Source: Devosia sp.
GTDB taxonomy: Bacteria; Pseudomonadota; Alphaproteobacteria; Rhizobiales; Devosiaceae
Assembly: GCF_024707125.1 (NCBI RefSeq)
Contig: NZ_JANQAH010000007.1
Location: forward strand, 434,001 to 498,000
Length of the DNA: 64,000 bases
Direction: 5' to 3'
The notes under the pieces are model-generated. The model did no database searches, was not told the origin of the DNA, and saw only the letters and a program-made list of their open reading frames with translations. Of the stretch, positions 1 through 9,201 are shown one piece after another (positions within the stretch are counted from its first letter, which is position 1; each line of letters begins with the position of its first letter). The position numbers and the translations under genes were made by a program.

Positions 1-111
1 ATGGCTGCTACATGATCGAGATCAAGTTGCTTCGCCATTGCGCGCAAAGGGCTGACAATCCCTTTCAAGGCGCGTAAGAGAGTGTCCAAATCGAGAACAA
101 ACTACTGAATC

Positions 112-402
112 ATGGATGTCGAAATGACGGCCGGTGAGGACATTGCTATTCGCCGCAAGCGGTTGCGCTATCGCGCCTGGCATCGGGGGACCAAGGAAAT
201 GGACCTGGTGCTCGGGCCATTCTGCGATGCCAATATCGATGGGTATGGCACGGCCGAACTCGACCGGCTCGAAGCGCTGATGAACGAGGAAGATCCGCCG
301 CTGCTCAAATGGGTGATGCGGCAGGAAGAGCCGCCGGCGCATGTCGACCGGGCCTTTCTTGATCTCGTCGTGGCCGACCATCAGGCGCGGATCGAAAAAT
401 GA
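112..402 (+). CDS. sdhE: SdhE, FAD assembly factor 2 for succinate dehydrogenase
   Basis: This 96-residue protein has the SdhE/Sdh5 (DUF339) fold signature. The stretch RRKRLRYRAWHRGTKEMD (about residues 14-31) contains the conserved RG-x-x-E region that contacts the flavoprotein, and it is followed by the usual acidic helix with LDRLEALMNEEDPPLLKWV. The family helps attach FAD covalently to SdhA in the cytoplasm. Its stop overlaps the start of mfd by four bases (ATGA), so the two are probably cotranscribed, an arrangement common in alphaproteobacteria. A second in-frame ATG at 124 is a possible alternative start, and neither has a strong ribosome binding site. Confidence 0.9.
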   Translation: MDVEMTAGEDIAIRRKRLRYRAWHRGTKEMDLVLGPFCDANIDGYGTAELDRLEALMNEEDPPLLKWVMRQEEPPAHVDRAFLDLVVADHQARIEK

Positions 403-3400
403 ATGAAATGACTGGGCTGCCGGCGATCCGGACGATTTCCAATGTGCCTGATGGCATGCAGCCCATGGCGCTGGCGCGGCTGATCGAGCAGCGGCTCAAG
501 GATGCGCCCGATGATGCGGCGAGCCTGGTTTTCGTCGCGCGCGACGGGCGGCGCATGCAGCGCATGGCCGAGGTGCTGGGCGCGATGATGCCCGGACACA
601 CGATCCTGACGCTGCCGGCGTGGGACTGTCTGCCCTATGACCGTGTCTCGCCCAATAACGTAACCATTGCGGCACGGATGAACACGCTGGCGGCGCTGAC
701 GAGCGGGGCCAAGGGCGCGATCGTGCTGACCGCGGTCAATGCGCTGATCCAGAAATTGCCGCCGCGCGATGTGGTTGAAACCATGTCGTTTTCGGCGGCT
801 ATCGGGCGGGTGGTCGATAGCGAGAAGCTTATCGCCTGGGCGTCAAACAATGGCTATCTGCGCGTGCCGACAGTGCGCGAAAGCGGCGAATATGCGGTGC
901 GCGGCGGGTTGGTGGACCTGTTCCCGGCCAGCGCGGACGCGCCGTTGCGCTTCGACTTTTTCGGTAGCCAGCTTGAATCGATCCGTACTTTCGATCCTGA
1001 CAGCCAGCGCACGACGGGCACGCTGAAGCGCGTCGACCTGACGCCGATGAGCGAGGTCATCCTCAACGAAGAGACCATTCGCCGCTTCCGGCAGAAATAT
1101 ACCGCCGCCTTTGGTGGCAATACGGTCGATGACACGCTTTATGCTTCGGTGAGCGGCGGTTCGCGCTATTCGGGTACCGAGCACTGGCTGCCGTTTTTCT
1201 ACGACCATATGGACCGGCTGGCCGGCTATGTCGGCGATGCGCCCTTCGTGTTCGACGATCAGGCGGCTGAGGCCTTTGCCGAGCGCGCCGAACAGATCGC
1301 CGACTATTATGAAGCGCGCGAAACGGCGCGGCAGGCAAAACCCGTAGCCGGGGCTGGGGCGCCCTATAAGCCGATCCAGCCGGACCTGCTTTACGATCTC
1401 GATGTGCAGCCGCAGACGCTGGCTGGGGCTTCGGTGATCCAGCTTTCGCAGTTCCTCTCGCCCAGTGCCAAGAAGGGCGATGACTGGGGCGGGCATATTG
1501 CGCCGAGTTTTGCGGCGGAGCGGCTGGCCTCGGACGTCAATCTGTTCCAGGCGGTTGTGGACCGGCTCCTGGCGGAGCGGCGCGAAGGACGGCGGGTGAT
1601 CGTCGCCTGCTGGAGCGCGGGTACGCGCGACCGCATGGTTCAGGTTTTGAAGGACCATGGACTGACCAATCCGCGCATGGCGGAAAACTGGCGCGATGCG
1701 GAAACGACCAGCGCGGCGACGACCTCGCTGGTGGTCCTGCCGCTCGAAACCGGCTTTGAAACCAAAGACCTGCTGGTTCTCTCCGAGCAGGATATTTTGG
1801 GCGAACGCATCCTGCGGCCGCAGCGCAAGAAGAAGGCTTCGGACGCGCTGACCGAGGCGGCTTCGCTCTCGGCCGGCGATCTCGTGGTTCACGTCGATCA
1901 TGGTATCGGCCGGTTTGTGGGCCTCAAGGTGATCGAGGCCGGTGGCGCGCCGCATGAATGCGTCGAGCTGCAATATGCCGGCGATACAAAACTCTATCTG
2001 CCGGTCGAAAATATCGAGCTTCTTACCCGCTACGGGTCGGATGACTCGTCCGTGGCGCTCGACAAGCTCGGCGGCGTTGCCTGGCAGGCCAAAAAGGGCA
2101 AACTCAAGAAGCGCATCCGCGAAATGGCGGAGCAGCTTATCAAGCTGGCCGCGCAGCGCCTGCTGGTCAAAGCCGATGTCATCGACATCAATGCCGGCGC
2201 CTATGACGAATTCGCCGCGCGCTTCCCCTATGAGGAAACCGAGGACCAGCTCACGGCCATCGAGGCGGTGTTTGACGATATCACCTCGGGCAAGGTCATG
2301 GACCGGCTGGTTTGCGGCGACGTTGGCTTCGGCAAGACCGAAGTGGCCTTGCGCGCGGCCTTTGGCGTGGCGCTGAGTGGCAAGCAGGTTGCCGTGGTGG
2401 TGCCGACGACGCTCCTAGCGCGGCAGCATTTCAAGACCTTCTCTGAGCGCTTCAAGGGCCTGCCGGTGCGGGTGCGCCATGCCTCGCGCATGGTCAGCGC
2501 CAGCGAATTGAAGGCGACCAAGGATGGGCTGGCCGATGGGCAGGTCGATATTGTGGTCGGCACGCATGCCCTCCTCAGCAAGACGATCAAGTTCCATGAT
2601 CTGGGTCTGCTCATCATCGACGAAGAGCAGCACTTTGGCGTGGGCCACAAGGAGCGGCTGAAGGAGCTCAAGGCCAATGTGCATGTGCTGACGCTGACGG
2701 CGACGCCGATTCCGCGCACGCTGCAACTGGCGCTGACGGGGGTACGCGATCTCAGCTTGCTGGCGACGCCGCCGGTCGATCGCCTCGCCATCCGCACCTT
2801 CATTTCGCCCTTCGATCCGCTCTCGATCCGCGAGGCACTGCTGCGCGAAAAGTATCGCGGCGGTCAGAGCTTTTATGTGGTGCCGAAAATCAAGGACCAG
2901 CCGGATATCGCGGAATTCCTGCGGCAGCAGGTGCCGGAAGTCTCCTATGTCGTGGCCAATGGGCAGATGCCACCGGGTGAGCTCGACGACATCATGAACG
3001 CCTTCTACGACGGCAAATTCGACGTGCTGCTGGCGACGACCATTGTCGAATCCGGGCTCGATATTCCCAATGCCAATACGCTGATCGTGCATCGGGCCGA
3101 CAATTTCGGCTTGGCGCAGCTTTATCAGATCCGCGGGCGTATCGGCCGGGCCAAGCAACGCGCCTATGCGCTGTTCACCGTGCCGGCTGACAAAAAATTG
3201 ACCGACACGGCCGAGCGGCGGCTGGGCGTGTTGCAGTCGCTCGAAAGTCTGGGCGCCGGTTTCCAGCTCGCGAGCCACGATCTCGATATTCGCGGGGCAG
3301 GGAACCTCCTGGGCGACGAGCAATCGGGCCATATCCGCGAGGTGGGCTACGAACTCTATCAGGCCATGCTGGAAGAGGCCGTGGCGGCGCTTCGGAGTGG

Positions 3401-3884
3401 CGAGGAAGAATACGAGGATCGCAACGAGTGGAGCCCGAGCATTTCCCTGGGCATGCCGGTGATGATCCCCGAGCACTATGTGCCCGACCTGACGCTGCGC
3501 ATGCAGCTTTACCGCAAGCTCGGCGACCTGACCGATATCAGGGACATCGACGCGGCGGGCGCGGAATTGATCGACCGATTCGGGCCTTTGCCCGAGGAAG
3601 TCGAGGCTTTGCTCAAGGTAATCCTCGTCAAGTCCTTGTGCCGTCAGGCCAATGTCGAGAAAGTCGATGCCGGGCCGAAGGGCGCGGTGCTGACTTTGCG
3701 CAATAGCGAATTCCCCAATCCGGTGGGTCTGGTGAAGCTCGTGAGCGACCCAGCCAACCAGGTTCGCATCAAGCCTGATCAGAAACTCGTGTTCGCGCGC
3801 AACTGGCCAACCCCGGAAACAAGGCTCAAAGGTACGGCTGCAATCCTCGCAAAACTGGCAAAACTTGCAGAAAATGCTGCCTGA
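399..3884 (+). CDS. mfd: Transcription-repair coupling factor Mfd
   Basis: This 1161-residue protein is full length for Mfd, which removes RNA polymerase stalled at DNA damage and recruits UvrA. An N-terminal UvrB-like module comes first. The RNA polymerase interaction domain follows (VHVDHGIGRFVGLKVIE, about residues 496-512). Next is the RecG-like translocase, with Walker A GDVGFGKTE near residue 641 and a DEEQ box near 741. Motif VI (QIRGRIGRAKQRAYALF) and the C-terminal TRCF domain complete it. The start ATG overlaps the sdhE stop. No key motif is missing. Confidence 0.97.
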   Translation: MNEMTGLPAIRTISNVPDGMQPMALARLIEQRLKDAPDDAASLVFVARDGRRMQRMAEVLGAMMPGHTILTLPAWDCLPYDRVSPNNVTIAARMNTLAALTSGAKGAIVLTAVNALIQKLPPRDVVETMSFSAAIGRVVDSEKLIAWASNNGYLRVPTVRESGEYAVRGGLVDLFPASADAPLRFDFFGSQLESIRTFDPDSQRTTGTLKRVDLTPMSEVILNEETIRRFRQKYTAAFGGNTVDDTLYASVSGGSRYSGTEHWLPFFYDHMDRLAGYVGDAPFVFDDQAAEAFAERAEQIADYYEARETARQAKPVAGAGAPYKPIQPDLLYDLDVQPQTLAGASVIQLSQFLSPSAKKGDDWGGHIAPSFAAERLASDVNLFQAVVDRLLAERREGRRVIVACWSAGTRDRMVQVLKDHGLTNPRMAENWRDAETTSAATTSLVVLPLETGFETKDLLVLSEQDILGERILRPQRKKKASDALTEAASLSAGDLVVHVDHGIGRFVGLKVIEAGGAPHECVELQYAGDTKLYLPVENIELLTRYGSDDSSVALDKLGGVAWQAKKGKLKKRIREMAEQLIKLAAQRLLVKADVIDINAGAYDEFAARFPYEETEDQLTAIEAVFDDITSGKVMDRLVCGDVGFGKTEVALRAAFGVALSGKQVAVVVPTTLLARQHFKTFSERFKGLPVRVRHASRMVSASELKATKDGLADGQVDIVVGTHALLSKTIKFHDLGLLIIDEEQHFGVGHKERLKELKANVHVLTLTATPIPRTLQLALTGVRDLSLLATPPVDRLAIRTFISPFDPLSIREALLREKYRGGQSFYVVPKIKDQPDIAEFLRQQVPEVSYVVANGQMPPGELDDIMNAFYDGKFDVLLATTIVESGLDIPNANTLIVHRADNFGLAQLYQIRGRIGRAKQRAYALFTVPADKKLTDTAERRLGVLQSLESLGAGFQLASHDLDIRGAGNLLGDEQSGHIREVGYELYQAMLEEAVAALRSGEEEYEDRNEWSPSISLGMPVMIPEHYVPDLTLRMQLYRKLGDLTDIRDIDAAGAELIDRFGPLPEEVEALLKVILVKSLCRQANVEKVDAGPKGAVLTLRNSEFPNPVGLVKLVSDPANQVRIKPDQKLVFARNWPTPETRLKGTAAILAKLAKLAENAA

Positions 3885-4028
3885 GCGACTCTATGTTGCG
3901 CGGGGGCCTCATAATATTTTGGCAAGGGCGTCCGGTCATGTTATTGCCCGAATTGCGCCCTTGAAGGGCAGGTAAGTTTCTAGGTGGCGGAGTGCCGCCG
4001 AGACCGCCAAGGAAGGCAAGGACACTCT

Positions 4029-4754
4029 ATGAAATTCAGGAAACCCCTCGTTGCTGGTTTGACTGCGGCTGCCCTGCTGCTGTCGCCGCTCTCGGCTTTC
4101 GCTCAAGATGCCGCTGCGCCCGCCCCTGAGGCTCCCGCCGCTGAAGCGCCCGCTGCCGACGCCGCTGCTGCGCCGGCCGCCAACAATCCCGCACAGAACT
4201 GGCTGAAGGTTTGCGATCCGCTGCCCGATGGGCAGAAGGCGTGCATCATGCGCCAGGTGGTTCTGGCCAATGGCCAGTTCCTCGGCTCGTTCCTGCTGCG
4301 TGACGATCCGGGCCAGGAATCGCGCCTGCTCGCCGTTGCTGCGGTGCCGCTTGGGGTTCTGCTGCCCTTCGGCCTGACCTGGCAGATCGACGGCGCCAAG
4401 CCGGTTCGCGTGCCCTACATGATCTGTGACCCGACCTCGTGCGCCACGCAGCTCGTGATCAACGAGCAGTATGTGAACTCGCTCAAGGGCGGCAACAAGC
4501 TGACCCTGACCGCCAAGAACCGTCAGAACCAGGATCTCACCATCGAGATCAACCTGTCCGGCTTCACCGCGGCCTATGACAGCGACACGGCAATGACTTT
4601 TGAGCAGTTCCAGCAGGAAACCTCGGGCGAAAACGCTCTCGAGCAGGTTCTGCAGGACCGCGCCGAACAGCTCCGCAAGGAACTGACCGAGCAGACCGGC
4701 GCCCCGGCGGCCGATGCTCCGGCAGCTGACGCTCCGGCTCCGACCGCACAGTAA
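4029..4754 (+). CDS. Invasion-associated locus B (IalB) family periplasmic protein
   Basis: The protein starts MKFRKPLVAGLTAAALLLSP and has a clear Sec signal peptide ending around AFAQ. An Ala/Pro/Glu-rich spacer of about 35 residues follows, then the IalB domain (WLKVCDPLPDGQKACIMRQV, later MICDPTSCATQLVINE), whose four cysteines could form disulfides. The family is periplasmic or membrane-associated in Hyphomicrobiales. Its role outside Bartonella is not defined. A second low-complexity Ala/Pro/Asp tail ends the protein. An upstream in-frame ATG at 3984 would bury the signal peptide, so 4029, with an AAGG-type site before it, is preferred. A strong terminator follows. Confidence 0.88.
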   Translation: MKFRKPLVAGLTAAALLLSPLSAFAQDAAAPAPEAPAAEAPAADAAAAPAANNPAQNWLKVCDPLPDGQKACIMRQVVLANGQFLGSFLLRDDPGQESRLLAVAAVPLGVLLPFGLTWQIDGAKPVRVPYMICDPTSCATQLVINEQYVNSLKGGNKLTLTAKNRQNQDLTIEINLSGFTAAYDSDTAMTFEQFQQETSGENALEQVLQDRAEQLRKELTEQTGAPAADAPAADAPAPTAQ

Positions 4755-4777
4755 GCGTTTCGCTGAGATGAAATGAG

Positions 4778-4807
4778 AAGGGCGCGGCCTTGGCCGCGCC
4801 CTTTTTT
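4778..4807 (+). terminator. Intrinsic terminator after the IalB-like gene
   Basis: A 9-10 bp GC-rich perfect stem (GGCGCGGCC / GGCCGCGCC) with a two-base loop is followed by six T residues. It lies 24 bases after the stop codon. This is a textbook Rho-independent terminator for the plus-strand gene. Confidence 0.9.
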
Positions 4808-4827
4808 GTTTTGTCAGCACTTTGTTT

Positions 4828-4912
4828 CCACGACGTCATTCCCGCGAAAGCGGGAATCTCTGTTTCATGCGGCCCAAGATGGATTCCCGCTTTCGCGGGA
4901 ATGACGTCGTGG
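4828..4912. repeat. Nested palindromic intergenic repeat, copy 1
   Basis: Two perfectly complementary 31-base arms (4828-4858 and 4882-4912) enclose a 23-base centre. Each arm is also a palindrome, with core TTCCCGCGAAAGCGGGAA. Related copies lie at 40032-40106 and 46391-46482. All are intergenic, and the architecture matches the short REP-like elements widespread in Hyphomicrobiales. No coding frame is supported across it. Confidence 0.9.
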
Positions 4913-4945
4913 GAAGGGAGAATGACGCAGTCGGAACTGCAGGCC

Positions 4946-6110
4946 TCAAGCCGATCTCTGCCCCATGCCGATGGAAAAAGCCTGGCGACGCAGCGACGGC
5001 ATCAGCTTCAGAGCCCAGAGGCCGCCCGCGCGCAGGGCCTGGCTCGGGAGCATTTCGCCGAGGAGCGAGCGGAAGAGCGTGTCGACCATGGTACCGGTGC
5101 GCGCGAGGTCGCCGGCGCGGCGCTCGGCATAGGCCTTGCTGGCGCTAGCAGCCCAATCGGGGCTGGTGCGGTCGGTTTCGGCGAGAACCGCAACGAGGTC
5201 GGCCACGTCCCGCAGGCCGAGATTGAGGCCTTGTGCGCCGATAGGCGGAAAGGCGTGCGCGGATTCGCCGACGAGCACCGTGCCGTCACGGCCTGCTTCG
5301 GGCACGCTGAGGACGCTCAACGGGAAGATGAAGCTGGGCGAAACCAGTTTTATGCTGCCGAAGAGATTTTGCGAGCGGGTGCGGAAGGCGGCGAGCAGGG
5401 CTTCGGGGCCGCCAGCCTGGGTTTGGCGGAGCACTGACTCCTCATCGATCCAGACGAGGTTAGCCTTGGTACCCCCGGCCGGCACGAGGGTGAAGGGCCC
5501 GTGGGGATAGTGGAACTCGATGGAGGTGCCGCCGATGGAGCGACCCAATTCGAGATCGCAGACGAGAGCTGCTTCGTCGAACTTGTGCTCGCGGGCGGGA
5601 AGACCGGCCTCGGTGCGGATCAGGGATTTCTTGCCGTCGGCGCCCACGATGAGGGGGGGCTGAAACCGTGGTGCCGTCGGTCAGAGTGAGCACACCAAGA
5701 CCGTCTTCACAGCGATATGCGGTAACGGCGACGTTACGGGTGGAGAGGCCCGTCGCAGGGGCGGCTGCCTGGAAGCGCTCGAGGAGCGTGGCATTGCCAA
5801 AATTCCAGCCGAAGGCGCCGAGGCCGGCTTCCTTGGCGTCAAAAAGGGTTTCGGGCGCGCGGATCAGGCGGGGTGTGGCATCGATGATGCGGATGGCGGT
5901 CAGCGGATGGCCGGTGCTTTCCGGGCTGTCGATGAGGCCGGAGGAGAGCAAAAACTCGACGCTGGGCATCATCAGGGCCGAGGTGCGGCGGTCGGGCGGG
6001 GCGGTGGGCGCGAGATGCAGGGTCTCGTAGCCGGCGCGGGCGAGGCTTACGGCGGCGGCGAGGCCAGCGAGACCTCCACCCACCACGATGATGTCGGTGT
6101 TCTCAGTCAT
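4946..6110 (-). pseudogene. UbiH/UbiF/VisC-family FAD hydroxylase, frameshifted
   Basis: The first half (from ATG 6110) has the FAD-binding motif IIVVGGGLAGLAAAVSLARA. The second half, in another frame, has the UbiH signature VGESAHAFPPIGAQGLNLG and the C-terminal helices. The frame changes at a run of seven G on the plus strand (5653-5659). Removing one base joins TVSAP to LIVGADGKKS and gives a normal 387-residue protein. The family hydroxylates aromatic rings, typically in ubiquinone synthesis. It overlaps the upstream YeeE-type gene by four bases. A sequencing error, a true null mutation or slippage at the homopolymer could each explain the break. Confidence 0.85.
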
Positions 6111-6577
6111 TTGGCATCCGCAAGGCGTTTGGAATGGCCGCTGGGCACGATGAGGCTACCAGCATAGGAGCCGGCGATCAGGGCGAGGAGAAAAATCCAC
6201 AGGCCATCGGGAGGAAAGGCGATCAACGCGATGGCTGGGCCCGGGCAAATCCCGGACATGCCCCAGCCGACGCCGAAGAGCGCTGCGCCGCCAACGAGGC
6301 GCGCATCGATGCGCTTGTATTCAGGTTCATGGAACTCTCGATCGAACAACGGCGCGGGGCGGCGGCGGCCGATCCGGACGGCGATGAACATGACGAGAAT
6401 GGCCGGAACGATGACGAAGGCCAGGCTCGGATCCCAACCGCCGGAGGGGATGGCGGTGAAATCGAGGAAGCGCAGGACTTTCAGGGGATCGACCATCTGC
6501 GAGACATAGAGGCCGGCGCCGAAGAGCAGGCCGCTGAGGGCAGATGTCGCGAGGTAGGGCAGGCGGAGATTGGCCAT
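6107..6577 (-). CDS. YeeE/YedE-family membrane protein, second subunit
   Basis: The 156-residue product starts MANLRLPYLATSALSGLLFG and has about four transmembrane helices. The hallmark GWGMSGICPGPA (about residues 106-117) carries the conserved cysteine of the YeeE/TsuA family, which moves thiosulfate or related sulfur species across the inner membrane. Its start overlaps the stop of the first subunit (TGATG), and its stop overlaps the hydroxylase start (ATGA). A longer reading of this frame up to 7069 runs through the first subunit in the wrong frame and is not used. Confidence 0.85.
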   Translation of the reverse strand: MANLRLPYLATSALSGLLFGAGLYVSQMVDPLKVLRFLDFTAIPSGGWDPSLAFVIVPAILVMFIAVRIGRRRPAPLFDREFHEPEYKRIDARLVGGAALFGVGWGMSGICPGPAIALIAFPPDGLWIFLLALIAGSYAGSLIVPSGHSKRLADAK

Positions 6578-7029
6578 CAGACAATCCCCGTCACGGCTAC
6601 GGTGATGATGGCGACGCCGAAGAAGACAATGACGGCAACGAGCGAACGCAGCGAGAGGCGCGCGAGGCCGCAGACACCATGCCCCGAAGTGCAGCCATTG
6701 CCGATCTTGGTGCCAAAGCCGATGAGCAGCCCGGCAATGATCACCCAGACCGGCGGCGGTACGCCCCAGGTGGCGGGCGGAGACACGAGTGCGGCCGGTT
6801 CGACGCCGCCGACACCCAGCGCCGGGAAGAGCCAGGCGGTGGCCCAGGCGCCGGCCACCAGCGCGACGAGGAAGACCAGGCGCCAGACGACAGTCTGTGC
6901 CGGCGGCAGCAGCTGGCCAAAAATGCCGGAGATGCCGGCGATGCGGCCATTGCCGAGCCAAAGCACGGCGGCCGCAAGGCCGATCAAGGCGCCGCCGAGC
7001 GCGGCGGTGAGGGGCGTAAAGGATTCCAT
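6577..7029 (-). CDS. YeeE/YedE-family membrane protein, first subunit
   Basis: The 150-residue membrane protein carries the family motif GFGTKIGNGCTSGHGVCGLA with two cysteines, matching the N-terminal half of single-chain YeeE/TsuA sulfur-compound transporters. With the gene at 6107-6577 it makes up a two-gene version of a transporter that is one chain in many bacteria. The ATG at 7029 is preferred over a TTG one codon upstream because a GGAG lies at proper distance. The substrate is inferred from the family only. Confidence 0.85.
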   Translation of the reverse strand: MESFTPLTAALGGALIGLAAAVLWLGNGRIAGISGIFGQLLPPAQTVVWRLVFLVALVAGAWATAWLFPALGVGGVEPAALVSPPATWGVPPPVWVIIAGLLIGFGTKIGNGCTSGHGVCGLARLSLRSLVAVIVFFGVAIITVAVTGIV

Positions 7030-7269
7030 CAAGGAACTCCGGCAGGAAAACGGAACCAGAGCCTAGCACTGGCCATTCACGCCATACCAGCCTCCGGCCG
7101 GTAGAACCATTTCACGCCTTGCCGCAGGGAAAGAAAAAGCTGCCATAGGAACGAGAAAGCCGAAATGGAAGAGCGTCGGGCCCTTGTCTTTGCGGCCCGA
7201 AGGCCTCCACAATCACACAAAAGCCAATAGACTCGCGCGCAACCGAGAATCCCTTTTACGGAGCCCACC

Positions 7270-8172
7270 ATGCTTGAGCTTCTCTACGACCCAAATGTCT
7301 GGGTCGCTTTCCTCACCCTGACGGTCATGGAGATCGTGCTGGGCATCGACAATATCGTGTTCATTTCGGTGCTGGTGTCGCGCCTGCCGCGCGAACAGGC
7401 TGAATTTGCCAGAAAGCTCGGTATCGGTCTGGCGCTGGTGTTCCGTATCGTCCTGCTCTTGCTGATCAGCGTGATCGTGCAGCTCAAGGAGCCGGTGTTT
7501 ACCGCCTTCGATCATGCCTTCTCCTGGAAGGACATCATCCTGATCGCCGGTGGCGCCTTCCTGATCTACAAGGCGACGCACGAAATGCATGCGGCGATCG
7601 AAGAGCCGCATGAGGTGGGCCTGAAGGAAGCGGCAAAGGCCAGCTTGCAAGCCATTCTGGTGCAGATCGTCGTCATCGACATGGTGTTTTCGATCGACTC
7701 GATCATTACCGCCGTGGGCATGGTGCCGGCAGACCAGGTTGCGGTGATGATTGCCGCCGTGCTGGTTGCCGTGGCCGTGATGTTCTTTGCCTCGGGCCCG
7801 ATTGCCCGCTTTGTCGCCGATCACCCGACGACCAAGATGCTGGCGCTGGCCTTCCTGCTGCTGATCGGTGTGACGCTGGTGGCCGACGGGCTCGGGTTCC
7901 ATATTCCCAAGGGCTACATCTACTCGGCCATGGCCTTCTCGGTGCTGGTGGAGGCGGTCAATATTTTCGCCAAGAACCGTAAGCTGCGTGCGGCTGGCGG
8001 AGCGCCGACCAAGCATCAGGTGACGCCGTTCACCGGCGATACCGGGTCGGTGTCCGCCGAAGCCGGTGTTGCCGCTGTGGGCGGTGCCAAGCCTCGCCCC
8101 AAGAGCTCGCCGACACGACAGGCACAGGCCCGGCCGAAATCGGCCCCGCGTAAACCGAGGACGCCGAAGTGA
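7270..8172 (+). CDS. TerC-family integral membrane protein
   Basis: This 300-residue protein has the TerC signatures VMEIVLGIDNIVF (residues about 19-31) and VIDMVFSIDSIITAVG (about 136-151) within seven to nine membrane helices. The family is linked to export or homeostasis of metal ions such as manganese and to tellurite resistance; the substrate here is unknown. After the last helix comes a basic Pro/Lys/Arg-rich cytoplasmic tail of about 60 residues, longer than in minimal TerC proteins. ACGGAG precedes the ATG. The stop overlaps the GTG start of the next gene. Confidence 0.9.
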   Translation: MLELLYDPNVWVAFLTLTVMEIVLGIDNIVFISVLVSRLPREQAEFARKLGIGLALVFRIVLLLLISVIVQLKEPVFTAFDHAFSWKDIILIAGGAFLIYKATHEMHAAIEEPHEVGLKEAAKASLQAILVQIVVIDMVFSIDSIITAVGMVPADQVAVMIAAVLVAVAVMFFASGPIARFVADHPTTKMLALAFLLLIGVTLVADGLGFHIPKGYIYSAMAFSVLVEAVNIFAKNRKLRAAGGAPTKHQVTPFTGDTGSVSAEAGVAAVGGAKPRPKSSPTRQAQARPKSAPRKPRTPK

Positions 8173-9140
8173 CCCGGGTCGTTGCGATCAACCAGACCGG
8201 TGGACCGGAGGTGCTGTCCGTCGAGGACTGGCCGGTCGCAGCGCCCGGTCCGGGGCAGGTTCTTATTGAGCAAAAGGCCATCGGGCTCAATTTCATCGAC
8301 ACCTATCAGCGCTCGGGGCTCTATCCGCAGCCGTTGCCGTTTGTGGGCGGGAATGAGGGGGCCGGTGTCGTCAAAGCGGTGGGCCCGGACGTGACGGCGG
8401 TGAAGGTCGGCGATCGCGTCTGCTATCAGGGCCAGGTTGGCGCGTATGCGGCCGAACGGCTCGCTGCCGTTGAAAAGCTCATTCCGATTCCGGATGGGGT
8501 CGATGACGAAACGGCCGCCGCCGTCGTGCTCAAGGGACTGACGGCCTATTACCTGCTGTTCAAGACGTGGACGGTCGAGGCTGGACAGACCATTCTCTGG
8601 CATGCCGCGGCGGGCGGCACCGGGCTGATTGCGACGCAATGGGCCAAGGCGCTGGGCGCCACCGTGATCGGGACGGCCGGCGGGCCGGAGAAGGTTGCGC
8701 TCGCCAAGGCGCATGGCTGCGATCATGTGATCGACTACCGGGCCGAGGATTTTCCGGCCCGGGTGCGCGAGATCACCGGGGGCAGGGGTGTCGATGTCGT
8801 TTATGACGGCGTGGGCAAGCAGACGTTTGAAGGCTCGCTCGATTGTCTGCGCCCGCGCGGGCTTCTCGCCAGCTTCGGCAATGCTTCGGGCGTGGTTTCG
8901 ATTCCCGACCTGACCGTGCTGTCGCGAAAAGGCTCGCTCTATCTGACACGGCCGACCGGGGCGCATTATTTTGCCAAGCGCGAATATCTGCTCGAGGGCG
9001 CCGAAGCGCTGTTCGGCGCCATCCGCTCCGGCGCGATCAAGGTGGAAATCGGCGGTCGTTTCCGCCTCGAAGAGGCTGAAGAGGCGCATCGAGCACTGGA
9101 AGGGCGCGAGACGACGGGCTCAGTCGTTCTCATTCCCTGA
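8169..9140 (+). CDS. NADPH:quinone oxidoreductase (zeta-crystallin type)
   Basis: This 323-residue medium-chain dehydrogenase lacks the zinc ligands of alcohol dehydrogenases and matches the Qor subfamily. It has the N-terminal GroES-like part with GLNFIDTYQRSGLYP and the Rossmann segment with HAAAGGTGLIATQWAKALGA (residues about 145-164). It then has the ending GGRFRLEEAEEAHRALEGRETTGSVVLIP. Such enzymes reduce quinones with NADPH in the cytoplasm. The GTG start overlaps the terC stop by four bases (GTGA), indicating translational coupling. Confidence 0.92.
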   Translation: MTRVVAINQTGGPEVLSVEDWPVAAPGPGQVLIEQKAIGLNFIDTYQRSGLYPQPLPFVGGNEGAGVVKAVGPDVTAVKVGDRVCYQGQVGAYAAERLAAVEKLIPIPDGVDDETAAAVVLKGLTAYYLLFKTWTVEAGQTILWHAAAGGTGLIATQWAKALGATVIGTAGGPEKVALAKAHGCDHVIDYRAEDFPARVREITGGRGVDVVYDGVGKQTFEGSLDCLRPRGLLASFGNASGVVSIPDLTVLSRKGSLYLTRPTGAHYFAKREYLLEGAEALFGAIRSGAIKVEIGGRFRLEEAEEAHRALEGRETTGSVVLIP

Positions 9141-9201
9141 TCGACAAGTCGTGCCGCGCCCTCTGGACAGGGCGGCGCGGCGCGGCTAAACGGCAAGCCA
9201 C

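Noticed and set aside
1..111. Possible truncated minus-strand gene at the window start
   Set aside because: A short open stretch exists on the minus strand, but it is too short and unrecognised to call.
4822..5437. Plus-strand frames crossing the palindrome and the hydroxylase
   Set aside because: They read through the repeat and through the complement of the FAD hydroxylase; no protein similarity.
7070..7269. yybP-ykoY-type manganese riboswitch before terC
   Set aside because: I looked for the conserved internal loops expected upstream of terC homologues and did not see them.
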